Source: Roseovarius sp. 217
Lineage (GTDB): Bacteria > Pseudomonadota > Alphaproteobacteria > Rhodobacterales > Rhodobacteraceae
Direction of reading: 5' to 3'
Assembly (NCBI RefSeq): GCF_000152845.1
Contig: NZ_CH902584.1
Location: 3,389,562 to 3,453,561 of the forward strand
Length of the DNA stretch: 64,000 nucleotides
The notes below the pieces were generated by a model, which ran no database searches, was not told the DNA's origin, and was given only the letters and a program-made list of their open reading frames with translations. This document shows positions 8,864-16,231 of the stretch, piece after piece (positions within the stretch are counted from its first letter, which is position 1; every line of letters begins with the position of its first letter). A program made the position numbers and the translations under genes.

Positions 8864-9041
8864 GGCTCTATACCCAGAGCCGCGCGGTCGCTGGGCCGGG
8901 GACTAGCGAAGCGACAGAGGTGGCTGCCACTTAATGCCTGCCAAATCCGTATGACCTCTCAGGGAAGCGCTCCCTCTCGAAATCGCTAGGCCGCGAGACG
9001 GCCCAGCGATCCGCGCGGCACCTTCGGTGCTATTCGCGCGG
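8864..9041. ncRNA. Nested inverted-repeat structure, possible structured RNA
   Basis: The gap between the DUF502 gene and bdhA contains a nested set of complementary arms. The outer arms are 8880-8898 and 8999-9018, 19-20 bp with one bulged base. Inside them CTAGCGA (8903-8909) pairs with TCGCTAG (8983-8989), AGAGGT (8916-8921) pairs with ACCTCT (8954-8959), and AGGGA/TCCCT forms a small hairpin at 8961-8975. On either side are GGCTCT/AGAGCC (8864-8881) and GCACC-TTC-GGTGC (9018-9030). Part of the right outer arm (9011-9017) can instead pair with 9035-9041. The strand and function are unknown. Its size would suit a 6S-like rod, but no 6S sequence was recognised. Confidence 0.4.
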
Positions 9042-9068
9042 GGGCATAACCTGAGCCGGGGCTTCCCC

Positions 9069-9842
9069 TCAGAGCGCTGTCCAGCCTCCATCGACGCTGA
9101 TCGTCGTGCCGGTGATCTGCGCCGCGGCATCCGAGCACAAAAACAACGCCGTGCCGCCCAATTGTTCGGTCGTGGCGAACTCCTTGGACGGTTGCCGCTC
9201 GAGCATGACCTTCTCGATCACCTCTTCACGCCCCATGCCGTATTTCTCCATCGTATCCGGGATTTGCGCCTCTACGAGCGGGGTCAGCACATAGCCCGGA
9301 CAGATCGCATTGGCCGTGATCGGCTCTTTCGCGGTTTCCAGCGCCGTGACCTTGGTCAGCCCGACAATGCCATGCTTGGCCGCCACATAGGCGGATTTAT
9401 AGGGGCTCGCGGTCAGACCATGGGCGCTGGCGATATTGATCACCCTGCCCCACCCCGCCTTGCGCATCATCGGCAGCGCAGCTGCGGTGGTGTGAAACGC
9501 GGAAGTGAGGTTGATCGCGATGATCGCATCCCATTTGTCGCTCGGAAACTCGTCAATCGGCGCCACATGCTGAATTCCGGCATTGTTCACCAGAATATCG
9601 CAGCGCCCCGCCTTTTCGATCAAGGCCCGGCATTGATCGCCCTTGGACATGTCGGCCTGAATATAGCGCACATCGACGCCGGTCTCCTTGGCGATTCGCT
9701 TGGCCAACGCGTGATCCTCTTCCGAATCGGTAAAGGAATTCAGCACGATATTCACACCAGCCCGCGCCAGTTCTTCAGCGATGCCCAGACCGATACCCGA
9801 GTTTGACCCCGTGATGATGGCGGTTTTACCTTTGACACTCAT
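9069..9842 (-). CDS. bdhA: D-3-hydroxybutyrate dehydrogenase
   Basis: A 257-residue short-chain dehydrogenase that interconverts 3-hydroxybutyrate and acetoacetate with NAD, as part of poly-hydroxybutyrate turnover. Motifs are the Rossmann glycine pattern TGSNSGIGLGIAEELA, NNAGIQHVAPIDEFP, the catalytic SAHGLTASPYKSAYVAAKHG (Ser, Tyr and Lys), and NAICPGYVLTPLVE, which is typical of 3-hydroxybutyrate dehydrogenases. The open frame runs 36 codons further upstream, but the start at 9842 gives the standard MSVKGKTAIITG and has GGGAG just before it. A possible small RNA gene lies directly upstream on the same strand. Confidence 0.94.
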   Translation of the reverse strand: MSVKGKTAIITGSNSGIGLGIAEELARAGVNIVLNSFTDSEEDHALAKRIAKETGVDVRYIQADMSKGDQCRALIEKAGRCDILVNNAGIQHVAPIDEFPSDKWDAIIAINLTSAFHTTAAALPMMRKAGWGRVINIASAHGLTASPYKSAYVAAKHGIVGLTKVTALETAKEPITANAICPGYVLTPLVEAQIPDTMEKYGMGREEVIEKVMLERQPSKEFATTEQLGGTALFLCSDAAAQITGTTISVDGGWTAL

Positions 9843-9933
9843 GCTCTGTCTCCCAATAACCATTGCGCGCGCAGCATATGTGCTGCATCTGCAAATTGCA
9901 CGGGAATACCCATCACGCTCTCGCGAGCAGACC

Positions 9934-9962
9934 AAAAAAAACGCCCGCACGAAGCGGGCGTT
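9934..9962 (-). terminator. Strong Rho-independent terminator
   Basis: On the minus strand AACGCCCGC pairs with GCGGGCGTT around a TTCGT loop, followed directly by a run of T residues (A-run at 9934-9941 on the plus strand). There is no annotated minus-strand gene immediately upstream, which is why a small RNA is proposed. Confidence 0.9.
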
Positions 9963-10009
9963 AAGTTATTGAGGCAGGTTTCATACAGGCAAGAAACCTA
10001 TCGAGCAGT
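9934..10009 (-). ncRNA. Candidate small regulatory RNA (about 76 nt)
   Basis: A compact transcription unit between bdhA and the binding-protein gene. A promoter at 10016-10044 would start transcription near 10009. The predicted RNA begins with a hairpin (AGGTTTC/GAAACCT, 9976-9999, ten-base loop TTGCCTGTAT). It continues with an unpaired A/U-rich linker and ends with the strong terminator CGCCCGC-TTCGT-GCGGGCG followed by eight T residues. This hairpin-linker-terminator layout is typical of trans-acting sRNAs. No open frame of interest overlaps it and the flanking minus-strand sequence needs no terminator otherwise. No known sRNA family was recognised. Confidence 0.55.
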
Positions 10010-10015
10010 GCCCCC

Positions 10016-10044
10016 TTTATAAGCAATCCTGCGCCACTGTCCAA
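10016..10044 (-). promoter_or_regulatory. Sigma-70-type promoter of the candidate sRNA
   Basis: On the minus strand a TTGGAC box (10044-10039) and a TATAAA box (10021-10016) are separated by exactly 17 bases. This is among the closest matches to the consensus in the window. Confidence 0.6.
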
Positions 10045-10123
10045 GCTAAAAGTTTGAAAAGCCTTGAATCCCTCTCTAGGGTCCGGCCCAGACAAACAAG
10101 GATGATTGAGGATTGTCGCCAAA

Positions 10124-11953
10124 ATGAGATCAGAATTTTTCCGCCACCTGAGGGCTGGATTGGCCGCGATCATCCTTGCTGGCACGGCCTCTCAGGCGGG
10201 TGCCGCCCCGGCGCATGGCATAGCTATGTATGGCGCCCCGGCGCTCCCACCTGATTTTGTGTCGCTCCCCTATGCCAACCCGGACGCACCGAGGGGCGGC
10301 GCGGTCGTCACCGGCAACGTGGGGGGCTTTGATTCGCTCAATCCCTTCATCCTGCGCGGCAATCCGCCGTGGCAACTGGCCAACCTCACCCACGAGACCC
10401 TGATGGGTCGGTCCTGGGACGAACCGTTCACGCTCTACGGTCTTTTGGCCGAATCGGTCGAGACGGACGACGACCGCCGATGGGTCGAATTCACCCTGCG
10501 CCCCGAGGCCCGATTCTCGGATGGCACCCCCGTCACCATCGAAGATGTGCTTTGGTCCTATGAGACCCTCGGCACCACGGGCCACCCGCGCTATCGCGGA
10601 TTCTGGACCAAGGTGGACAGCATCGCCCAAACCGGCCCGCGCTCTCTGCGCCTGACCTTCACCGAAGATGATCGCGAATTGGCGCTCTTGGCCGGTCTCC
10701 GCCCGATCCTGCAAAAATCCCAGTGGGAGGGACGCGACATCACAGAGGCCGGGATTGATGACATTCCCCTCGGCACCGGCCCCTATGTGGTCAGCGATTA
10801 CGAAATCAACCGTCACGTCACCCTGAAACGCAATCCCGACTATTGGGGCCGCGACCTACCCCTGCGGCGCGGCACCAACAATTTCGACGAAATCCGCATC
10901 GAATTCTACGGCGACGACACCGTGCTGAAAGAGGCGTTCAAGGCGGGGCTTGTCAGTTACGTGCGCGAATTCAACGCCGAGGCTTGGGCCACACAGTATG
11001 ATTTTCCCGCTGTTGCGCGCGGCGAGATAACCCTAAGCGAAATCCCCCATGGCAAACCCTCGGGCATGACCGGCTTTGTCATGAACACCCGTCGCCCCCC
11101 GCTGGACGATTGGCGCGTGCGCGAGGCGCTGATCACCGCGTTCAATTTCGAGTATATCAACGACACCCTGACCGGCGGACGCCAGCCGCGCATCACCTCT
11201 TATTTCTCCGGCTCCGAACTCGGGATGGATCACGGCCCCGCCACGGGCCGGGTGCGTGATCTCTTGACCCCCTTGGCCGATACTCTCCCGCCCGGCACGC
11301 TTGAGGGCTACAGCCTGCCCGTCGGCGACGGCACCGCGCGCAACCGCACCGCCCTGCGCCGCGCGGTGGACCTCCTGAACGAGGCGGGCTGGCAGGTCCA
11401 GAATGGGCGGCTTGTGAATGCAGAGGGGACACCCCTGTCCCTCACCGTCCTTTTACAACAGGACGGTCTGATCGCACAGGCAAGCGCCATGATGGATATC
11501 TACGCCCGCGCCCTCGAGCGGCTCGGCATCACGCTCAAGGTCGAAATGACCGACAAGGCGCAATATGCCGAACGCGAGGCGCAGTTTGACTTTGACCTCA
11601 CCATGATGCGCCGCTCTCTGTCGCTCAGCCCCGGCAATGAACAGACCTATTATTGGGGCGCCGACTATGCCGACCAACCCGGCAGCCGCAATCTCATGGG
11701 CATGAAATCCTCCGCCGCCGAGGCGATGATCCGCGCCATGCTGACCGCCCGCGACCGCGCCGAATTCGTCGCCGCCACCCGTGCGCTCGACCGGGTACTT
11801 ATGGCGGGGCGCTATGTGATCCCGATCCATCAATACAGCGTGGGTCGTATTGCGCATAAGTCACAGTTGAAATACCCTGACGATAGGCTGCCGATCTATG
11901 GGGATGGCATTGGCTTTCTCCCCGAGGTATGGTGGTTCGAGGCAAACGAATAA
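10124..11953 (+). CDS. ABC transporter periplasmic binding protein, peptide/YejA type
   Basis: A 609-residue family-5 extracellular solute-binding protein, likely for peptides or related substrates. The N terminus carries a signal peptide (charged RSEFFRHLR, hydrophobic LAAIILAGTASQ, cleavage after AGA). Family features include HGIAMYGAPALPPDFVSLPY, GGFDSLNPFILRG and the GTGPYVVSDYEINRHVTLKR region with NPDYWGRDLP. These resemble the YejA/microcin-C-type subgroup. The ATG at 10124 is preferred over a TTG six codons upstream because it gives a cleaner signal peptide. No permease or ATPase genes adjoin it, so its partners must be elsewhere. It is followed by a small lipoprotein gene. Confidence 0.9.
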   Translation: MRSEFFRHLRAGLAAIILAGTASQAGAAPAHGIAMYGAPALPPDFVSLPYANPDAPRGGAVVTGNVGGFDSLNPFILRGNPPWQLANLTHETLMGRSWDEPFTLYGLLAESVETDDDRRWVEFTLRPEARFSDGTPVTIEDVLWSYETLGTTGHPRYRGFWTKVDSIAQTGPRSLRLTFTEDDRELALLAGLRPILQKSQWEGRDITEAGIDDIPLGTGPYVVSDYEINRHVTLKRNPDYWGRDLPLRRGTNNFDEIRIEFYGDDTVLKEAFKAGLVSYVREFNAEAWATQYDFPAVARGEITLSEIPHGKPSGMTGFVMNTRRPPLDDWRVREALITAFNFEYINDTLTGGRQPRITSYFSGSELGMDHGPATGRVRDLLTPLADTLPPGTLEGYSLPVGDGTARNRTALRRAVDLLNEAGWQVQNGRLVNAEGTPLSLTVLLQQDGLIAQASAMMDIYARALERLGITLKVEMTDKAQYAEREAQFDFDLTMMRRSLSLSPGNEQTYYWGADYADQPGSRNLMGMKSSAAEAMIRAMLTARDRAEFVAATRALDRVLMAGRYVIPIHQYSVGRIAHKSQLKYPDDRLPIYGDGIGFLPEVWWFEANE

Positions 11954-11999
11954 CAAAAAGCAACGAAACAGAGCAATAAAACAGAGCAATAAAACAGGC

Positions 12000-12119
12000 A
12001 TGAGCATGCGAAAACTGATTGCACTCGCCCTCCTTGCGACGCTGGCCGGATGTGCCACTGTCGACGGTGTGGGCCGTGACATATCGGGTGCCGCGCGCGG
12101 CGTTCAGAGCTGGTTCTGA
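12000..12119 (+). CDS. Entericidin-like small lipoprotein
   Basis: A 39-residue peptide: charged start MSMRK, hydrophobic LIALALLATLA, then the lipobox LAGC and a short polar tail (ATVDGVGRDISGAARGVQSW). This is the pattern of the entericidin A/B family, small outer-membrane or inner-membrane lipoproteins linked in enterobacteria to stress and stationary-phase lysis. It starts 46 bases after the binding-protein gene. An alternative ATG is two codons downstream. The sequence just before it holds a direct repeat of ACAGAGCAATAAA (about 11968-11993). Confidence 0.8.
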   Translation: MSMRKLIALALLATLAGCATVDGVGRDISGAARGVQSWF

Positions 12120-12252
12120 TCCGCCGACGGCCCACCTCCCGACGAGATTTGCGTCGCTTGCGCCTCGATGGGCGCAGGCCCCGAGGCTATGACCGGGAAC
12201 CAATCATGCCTTTCCCCTTGACGCCCCCGTCCATCCTGTCAAAACCCGGCCT

Positions 12253-13290
12253 ATGAGCACTGCATTTCTTACCATCGACCTTGATGCCATCACCGCCAAT
12301 TGGCGCGCCTTGGATGCCATGACAGCGGGCGAGACCGCCGCCGTGGTCAAGGCGGATGCCTATGGCTTGGGTGCGGCAAAGGTGGCGCGCAGCCTCGCGC
12401 GCGCCGGTGCCCGCCACTTCTTTGTCGCTGTCGCCGAAGAAGGCGCAGCCCTGCGCGACACGCTCGGGAGCGGACCTGCGATTTATGTGTTTTCCGGCCA
12501 TATGCCCGGTGACGCGGATATGATCGGCGACATGCACCTGACCCCGATGATCAATTCGCTTGAGCAGATGATCCGCCATGTCGAATCCTTGCCGGGGCAC
12601 CCCTTCGGCATCCAGCTTGATAGCGGCATGAACCGCCTCGGCATGGAACCCGGCGAATGGGCCGCGCTGCGCGACATCGCCTTGGCCCAGGATCCGCGCC
12701 TGATCATGTCGCACCTCGCCTGCGCCGACGAGTCGGATCATGCGATGAACCCGCAGCAGCTTGCCACCTTCCGCGAGATGACTGACGGGCTCGATGTGCC
12801 GCGCAGCCTTGCCAATACCGGCGGCATCTTGCTGGATGCGGCCTATCACTTCGATCTGGCCCGCCCCGGCATCGGCCTCTATGGCGGCCGCCCCTTTGCA
12901 GAGGCGCGCGCCGTCGTCACCCTCGACATTCCCGTGATCCAATGCCGCGATCTGGCACCGGGCGAAACAGTTGGCTATGCCAACGGTTTTACCGCCCCCC
13001 GTGAGACCCGCATCGCCACGGTGGCGGCGGGCTATGCCGATGGCATCCTGCGCGCCATGGGGCCGAAAACCAGCCTCTGGGCCGAAGATATCCCCTGCCC
13101 CATCGCAGGTCGCATCTCGATGGACCTGATCTGCGTTGATATCACCGATCTGGGCCATGACCCCAAGAGCCTGCAACTTCTCGGGCCATACCAGAGCATC
13201 GACACGCTGGCCGATCACGCCGATACCATCGGCTACGAAATCCTGACCTCATTGGGGGCGCGCTATACGCGACGCTATATCGGCGGATGA
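12253..13290 (+). CDS. alr: Alanine racemase
   Basis: A 345-residue PLP enzyme that converts L- to D-alanine for peptidoglycan. The PLP lysine lies in [12 protein letters not shown] at about residues 33-44. The C-terminal beta domain carries NTGGILLD, the RPGIGLYGG motif, and [13 protein letters not shown], which follows the catalytic tyrosine segment ([10 protein letters not shown]). It is a little shorter than enterobacterial Alr (about 360). The last bases overlap the start of the MlaE-type permease gene (ATGA), which ties a cell-wall gene to a lipid-transport operon. Confidence 0.96.
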   Translation: MSTAFLTIDLDAITANWRALDAMTAGETAAVVKADAYGLGAAKVARSLARAGARHFFVAVAEEGAALRDTLGSGPAIYVFSGHMPGDADMIGDMHLTPMINSLEQMIRHVESLPGHPFGIQLDSGMNRLGMEPGEWAALRDIALAQDPRLIMSHLACADESDHAMNPQQLATFREMTDGLDVPRSLANTGGILLDAAYHFDLARPGIGLYGGRPFAEARAVVTLDIPVIQCRDLAPGETVGYANGFTAPRETRIATVAAGYADGILRAMGPKTSLWAEDIPCPIAGRISMDLICVDITDLGHDPKSLQLLGPYQSIDTLADHADTIGYEILTSLGARYTRRYIGG

Positions 13291-14072
13291 ATTTTATTCT
13301 CGGCTTTCTGGCCAGCATTGGCCGCACCGTTCTGAACGGGCTGGCATCTATGGGCCGGATTGCGCTTTTCGCCAGTGATACACTCAGCCATCTGGCGCGG
13401 CCCCCCTTCTACTGGCGCGAGTTTTTGCATGCGCTGGTGCAGATCGGCTGGCTCTCGCTGCCCGTTGTGGGCATGACGGCGCTCTTCACCGGCGGCGCGC
13501 TCGCGCTTCAGATCTACGCCGGCGGCGCGCGCTTCAACGCCGAAACCGTGGTGCCCTCGATTGTCGCGATTGGCCTCACCCGAGAGCTTGGCCCGGTCCT
13601 TGGCGGCCTCATGGTCGCCGCGCGCGTGGCTTCTTCCATCGCCGCAGAGATCGGCACGATGAAGGTCACAGAGCAGATCGACGCGCTCACCACCCTCTCC
13701 ACCAACCCGATGAAATACCTCACCCTGCCCCGCGTGCTGGCCGCGACCCTCGCCGTGCCGGTTCTGGTCGGCGTGGGCGATGTGATCGGCATCATGGGCG
13801 GGTTTCTGGTGGGCGTCGGACGGCTCGATTTCTCCGCCGCCACCTATCTGCACAACACCATGGATTTTCTCGAAACATGGGATGTGGTCTCGGGCCTGAT
13901 CAAGGGCGCGGCCTTCGGCTTTATCGTGGCGCTGATGGGCTGCTACTACGGCATGAACTCGGGCCGCGGCGCACAGGGCGTGGGCCGCGCCACCAAATCG
14001 GCGGTTGTCGCCGCTTCCGTGCTGATCCTCGCCTCCAACTACATCCTGACAGAGGTGTTTTTCTCGTCATGA
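13287..14072 (+). CDS. mlaE: MlaE-type ABC lipid-transport permease
   Basis: A 261-residue inner-membrane permease. The family signature is complete: [20 protein letters not shown] followed by [14 protein letters not shown] in the central coupling region. Five or so hydrophobic segments are seen, including one at residues 50-75. MlaE works with the MlaF ATPase to move phospholipids between the outer and inner membranes and keep the outer leaflet asymmetric. It overlaps alr upstream and mlaF downstream, each by a shared ATGA. No MlaD (MCE-domain) gene follows, unlike the usual mlaFEDCB order. Confidence 0.93.
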   Translation: MNFILGFLASIGRTVLNGLASMGRIALFASDTLSHLARPPFYWREFLHALVQIGWLSLPVVGMTALFTGGALALQIYAGGARFNAETVVPSIVAIGLTRELGPVLGGLMVAARVASSIAAEIGTMKVTEQIDALTTLSTNPMKYLTLPRVLAATLAVPVLVGVGDVIGIMGGFLVGVGRLDFSAATYLHNTMDFLETWDVVSGLIKGAAFGFIVALMGCYYGMNSGRGAQGVGRATKSAVVAASVLILASNYILTEVFFSS

Positions 14073-14815
14073 TCGAACTTAAAAACGTCCACAAAGCCTT
14101 CGGTCCCAACCGCGTCCTGCGCGGCGTGAACCTCACCATTCCCTCGGCCACCTCGCTCGTCATCATCGGCGGCTCAGGCACTGGCAAATCCGTGGCGTTG
14201 AAATGCGTTCTCGGCCTCATCCGCCCCGATAGCGGCACGATCACGCTGGACGGGCAAGACGTGACACGCGGCGACCGCGACGCCTTTCTCGCCCGTTTCG
14301 GCATGCTCTTTCAGGGCGGCGCGCTCTTTGACTCGCTCCCCGTCTGGCAAAACGTCGCGTTCCGCCTCTTGCGCGGCTCGCTCAAACGCCCGCTCCCCGA
14401 GGCCCGCGAAATCGCCATCGAGAAACTGCGCCGTGTCGGCCTCAAACCCGATGTCGCCGATAAATTCCCCGCCGAGCTTTCGGGCGGCATGCAAAAGCGC
14501 GTCGGCCTCGCCCGCGCCATCGCGGCGGAACCCGAGATCATCTTTTTCGACGAGCCGACGACCGGCCTTGATCCGATCATGGCTGGCGTGATCAACGACC
14601 TGATCCGCGAGATTGTCACCGAAATGGGCGCCACCGCCATGACCATCACCCACGATATGACCTCCGTGCGCGCCATCGCCGACAATGTCGCCATGCTACA
14701 TGACGGGGTGATCAAATGGACCGGGCCGGTGTCCGAGATGGACAACTCCGGCGATCCCTATCTCGACCAATTCATCCACGGCAGGGCTGAGGGACCGATC
14801 GAGGCGGTGCGGTGA
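14069..14815 (+). CDS. mlaF: MlaF-type ABC transporter ATPase
   Basis: A 248-residue ATPase. Walker A is GGSGTGKS, the Q-loop follows as MLFQGGALFDSLPVWQNVAF (a MlaF hallmark), the ABC signature is LSGGMQKR, Walker B is IIFFDEPTTGLDP, and the switch histidine lies in TITHD. The start at 14069 gives the standard [12 protein letters not shown] and overlaps the mlaE stop codon. It powers the phospholipid transporter formed with the preceding permease. The following PqiA-type gene overlaps its stop codon. Confidence 0.95.
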   Translation: MIELKNVHKAFGPNRVLRGVNLTIPSATSLVIIGGSGTGKSVALKCVLGLIRPDSGTITLDGQDVTRGDRDAFLARFGMLFQGGALFDSLPVWQNVAFRLLRGSLKRPLPEAREIAIEKLRRVGLKPDVADKFPAELSGGMQKRVGLARAIAAEPEIIFFDEPTTGLDPIMAGVINDLIREIVTEMGATAMTITHDMTSVRAIADNVAMLHDGVIKWTGPVSEMDNSGDPYLDQFIHGRAEGPIEAVR

Positions 14816-15273
14816 ACGCAGCCCTGCGATACGGAAATCTGGCACTTCTGGTGCTCTTCCCCCTCGCCTGGTTCGCGCCCCTGATGCGCGCGGGCATCGA
14901 CCTGCCACTCTTCGGCCTCTCCGAAATCAGCATCATCTCCGGCCTGCAAGCCCTCTGGCAGAGCGACGTCTACCTGGCCCTTCTGGTCACCGTCTTTGCC
15001 CTCTTTGCCCCCTATCTCAAAACCATCGGCCTCGCCCTCCTGCACTTTGGCCTCCTCTCGCCCCGCGCCCTGCCCGCGCTGCATGTCATGGGCAAACTCG
15101 CCATGGCCGATATCTTCCTCATCGCGCTCTATATCATCGTGGTCAAAGGCGTGGGCTTGGCGAGGGTCGAGGTGGCCTGGGGTCTTTATCTCTTCACCGC
15201 CTGCATCCTCGCCTCGCTGGCGATCAGCCTCGGTCAGCGCCACACGCCTCAAAATCACCCCGATATTCTCTAG
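14812..15273 (+). CDS. PqiA-family membrane protein, single domain
   Basis: A 153-residue protein starting with GTG that overlaps the mlaF stop (GTGA). It has four hydrophobic segments (residues about 9-27, 56-75, 94-115 and 125-143). This matches one PqiA domain, whereas Escherichia coli PqiA has two. PqiA-type proteins act with MCE-domain proteins in intermembrane lipid transport and respond to paraquat. The usual zinc-ribbon cysteines of longer PqiA proteins are absent. Its place after mlaE-mlaF suggests a role in the same transport system. Confidence 0.78.
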   Translation: MNAALRYGNLALLVLFPLAWFAPLMRAGIDLPLFGLSEISIISGLQALWQSDVYLALLVTVFALFAPYLKTIGLALLHFGLLSPRALPALHVMGKLAMADIFLIALYIIVVKGVGLARVEVAWGLYLFTACILASLAISLGQRHTPQNHPDIL

Positions 15274-15411
15274 AGCCTCGCACCAATCGCGCAGCGCTCA
15301 CGCCACACTCCCCTAAACTTGACTCTGGATTGATTGAATTAATCCTTTGCCTTTCGAGCAATCGGCGTAAACTTGCTTATATTGGAAATGATCTTTCGAG
15401 GGGGGGAAGTC

Positions 15412-16176
15412 ATGACCGACTATTTTAGATCCGCGGCGCTGCTGACACAGTCCATTTTGCAACGCATTGCCTTTTTGACCCTTCTGCTCTGCGCGCTCAC
15501 CCTGAGCGCTGCCACCATTGCCGCCAGCGTGGGCGCCCTGCCCTGGCTCGATTTCAGCGTGGGCTTTGGCGGCGTGATCTATCACAACGCAGGCCAATTC
15601 GCGCAGATTGGCCTCACGATTCTGGCGATTTTGCTCTGCGCCTACTTGCCCACCAACGCCCGCATCATGGCACTCGAAACCTCGCACCGGCGCTTCAACA
15701 TCGGGATGCAGGACGTGGCCCGCGCCTACCACGCAGCCCATGCGGCGGATCGTGCCGGGCTCTTTCGCCTTTCGTCGGAATTTGACGCGGTGCGCGAACG
15801 TCTCGCCTACCTGCGCGACCATCCCGATCTCGGCACGCTAGAGCCGGACCTCTTAGAGGTGGCGGCGCAGATGTCCCATATCAGCCGGGAATTGGCGCAG
15901 GTCTATTCCGATGACCGCATCGCCCGCGCCCGCAGCTTCCTCACGCAGCGCCAGCAAGAGGTCGAGGCATTCAATGTTCGACTTGATCAGGCCAAACAGA
16001 TCACCCGCGAGCTCAGACACTGGTCCCACGAGGTCGAGTTGGAGGAAAGCGTCGCCGCGAGCCAGTTGCAACGGCTGCACGACGCGTTGCGCGAGGTGCT
16101 GCCAGAACTGGGGCTTGAGGATATGCTGCGCCGTGACGGCACCGTGATCGACATGACCCAAAAAGCGGCGGAATAA
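15412..16176 (+). CDS. Membrane protein with coiled coil, uncharacterised
   Basis: A 254-residue protein. Two hydrophobic segments lie at residues about 20-42 and 55-78. The rest is alpha-helical, acidic and basic in turn (RARSFLTQRQQEVEAFNVRL, ELRHWSHEVELEESVAASQL), suggesting a cytoplasmic coiled coil. I recall similar Rhodobacteraceae proteins labelled 'DNA repair protein', apparently from the neighbouring radA; nothing in the sequence supports that function. The start at 15412 has GGGGGGGAA directly upstream. An upstream ATG at 15385 gives a less natural N terminus. It is followed by radA after 55 bases. Confidence 0.8.
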   Translation: MTDYFRSAALLTQSILQRIAFLTLLLCALTLSAATIAASVGALPWLDFSVGFGGVIYHNAGQFAQIGLTILAILLCAYLPTNARIMALETSHRRFNIGMQDVARAYHAAHAADRAGLFRLSSEFDAVRERLAYLRDHPDLGTLEPDLLEVAAQMSHISRELAQVYSDDRIARARSFLTQRQQEVEAFNVRLDQAKQITRELRHWSHEVELEESVAASQLQRLHDALREVLPELGLEDMLRRDGTVIDMTQKAAE

Positions 16177-16231
16177 CCACGCCATAGGTTTCGCATTTGA
16201 CCGCGCCCGCCGCTTGGGGCATCAGGCGCAT

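Noticed and set aside
9961..10185. A 74-codon minus-strand open frame over the proposed sRNA
   Set aside because: It starts upstream of the sRNA promoter, inside the antisense of the binding-protein gene, and has no ribosome site or family.
12150..12190. GC-rich inverted repeat after the entericidin-like gene
   Set aside because: Several short pairings are possible but no clear stem with a T-run, so it was not called a terminator.
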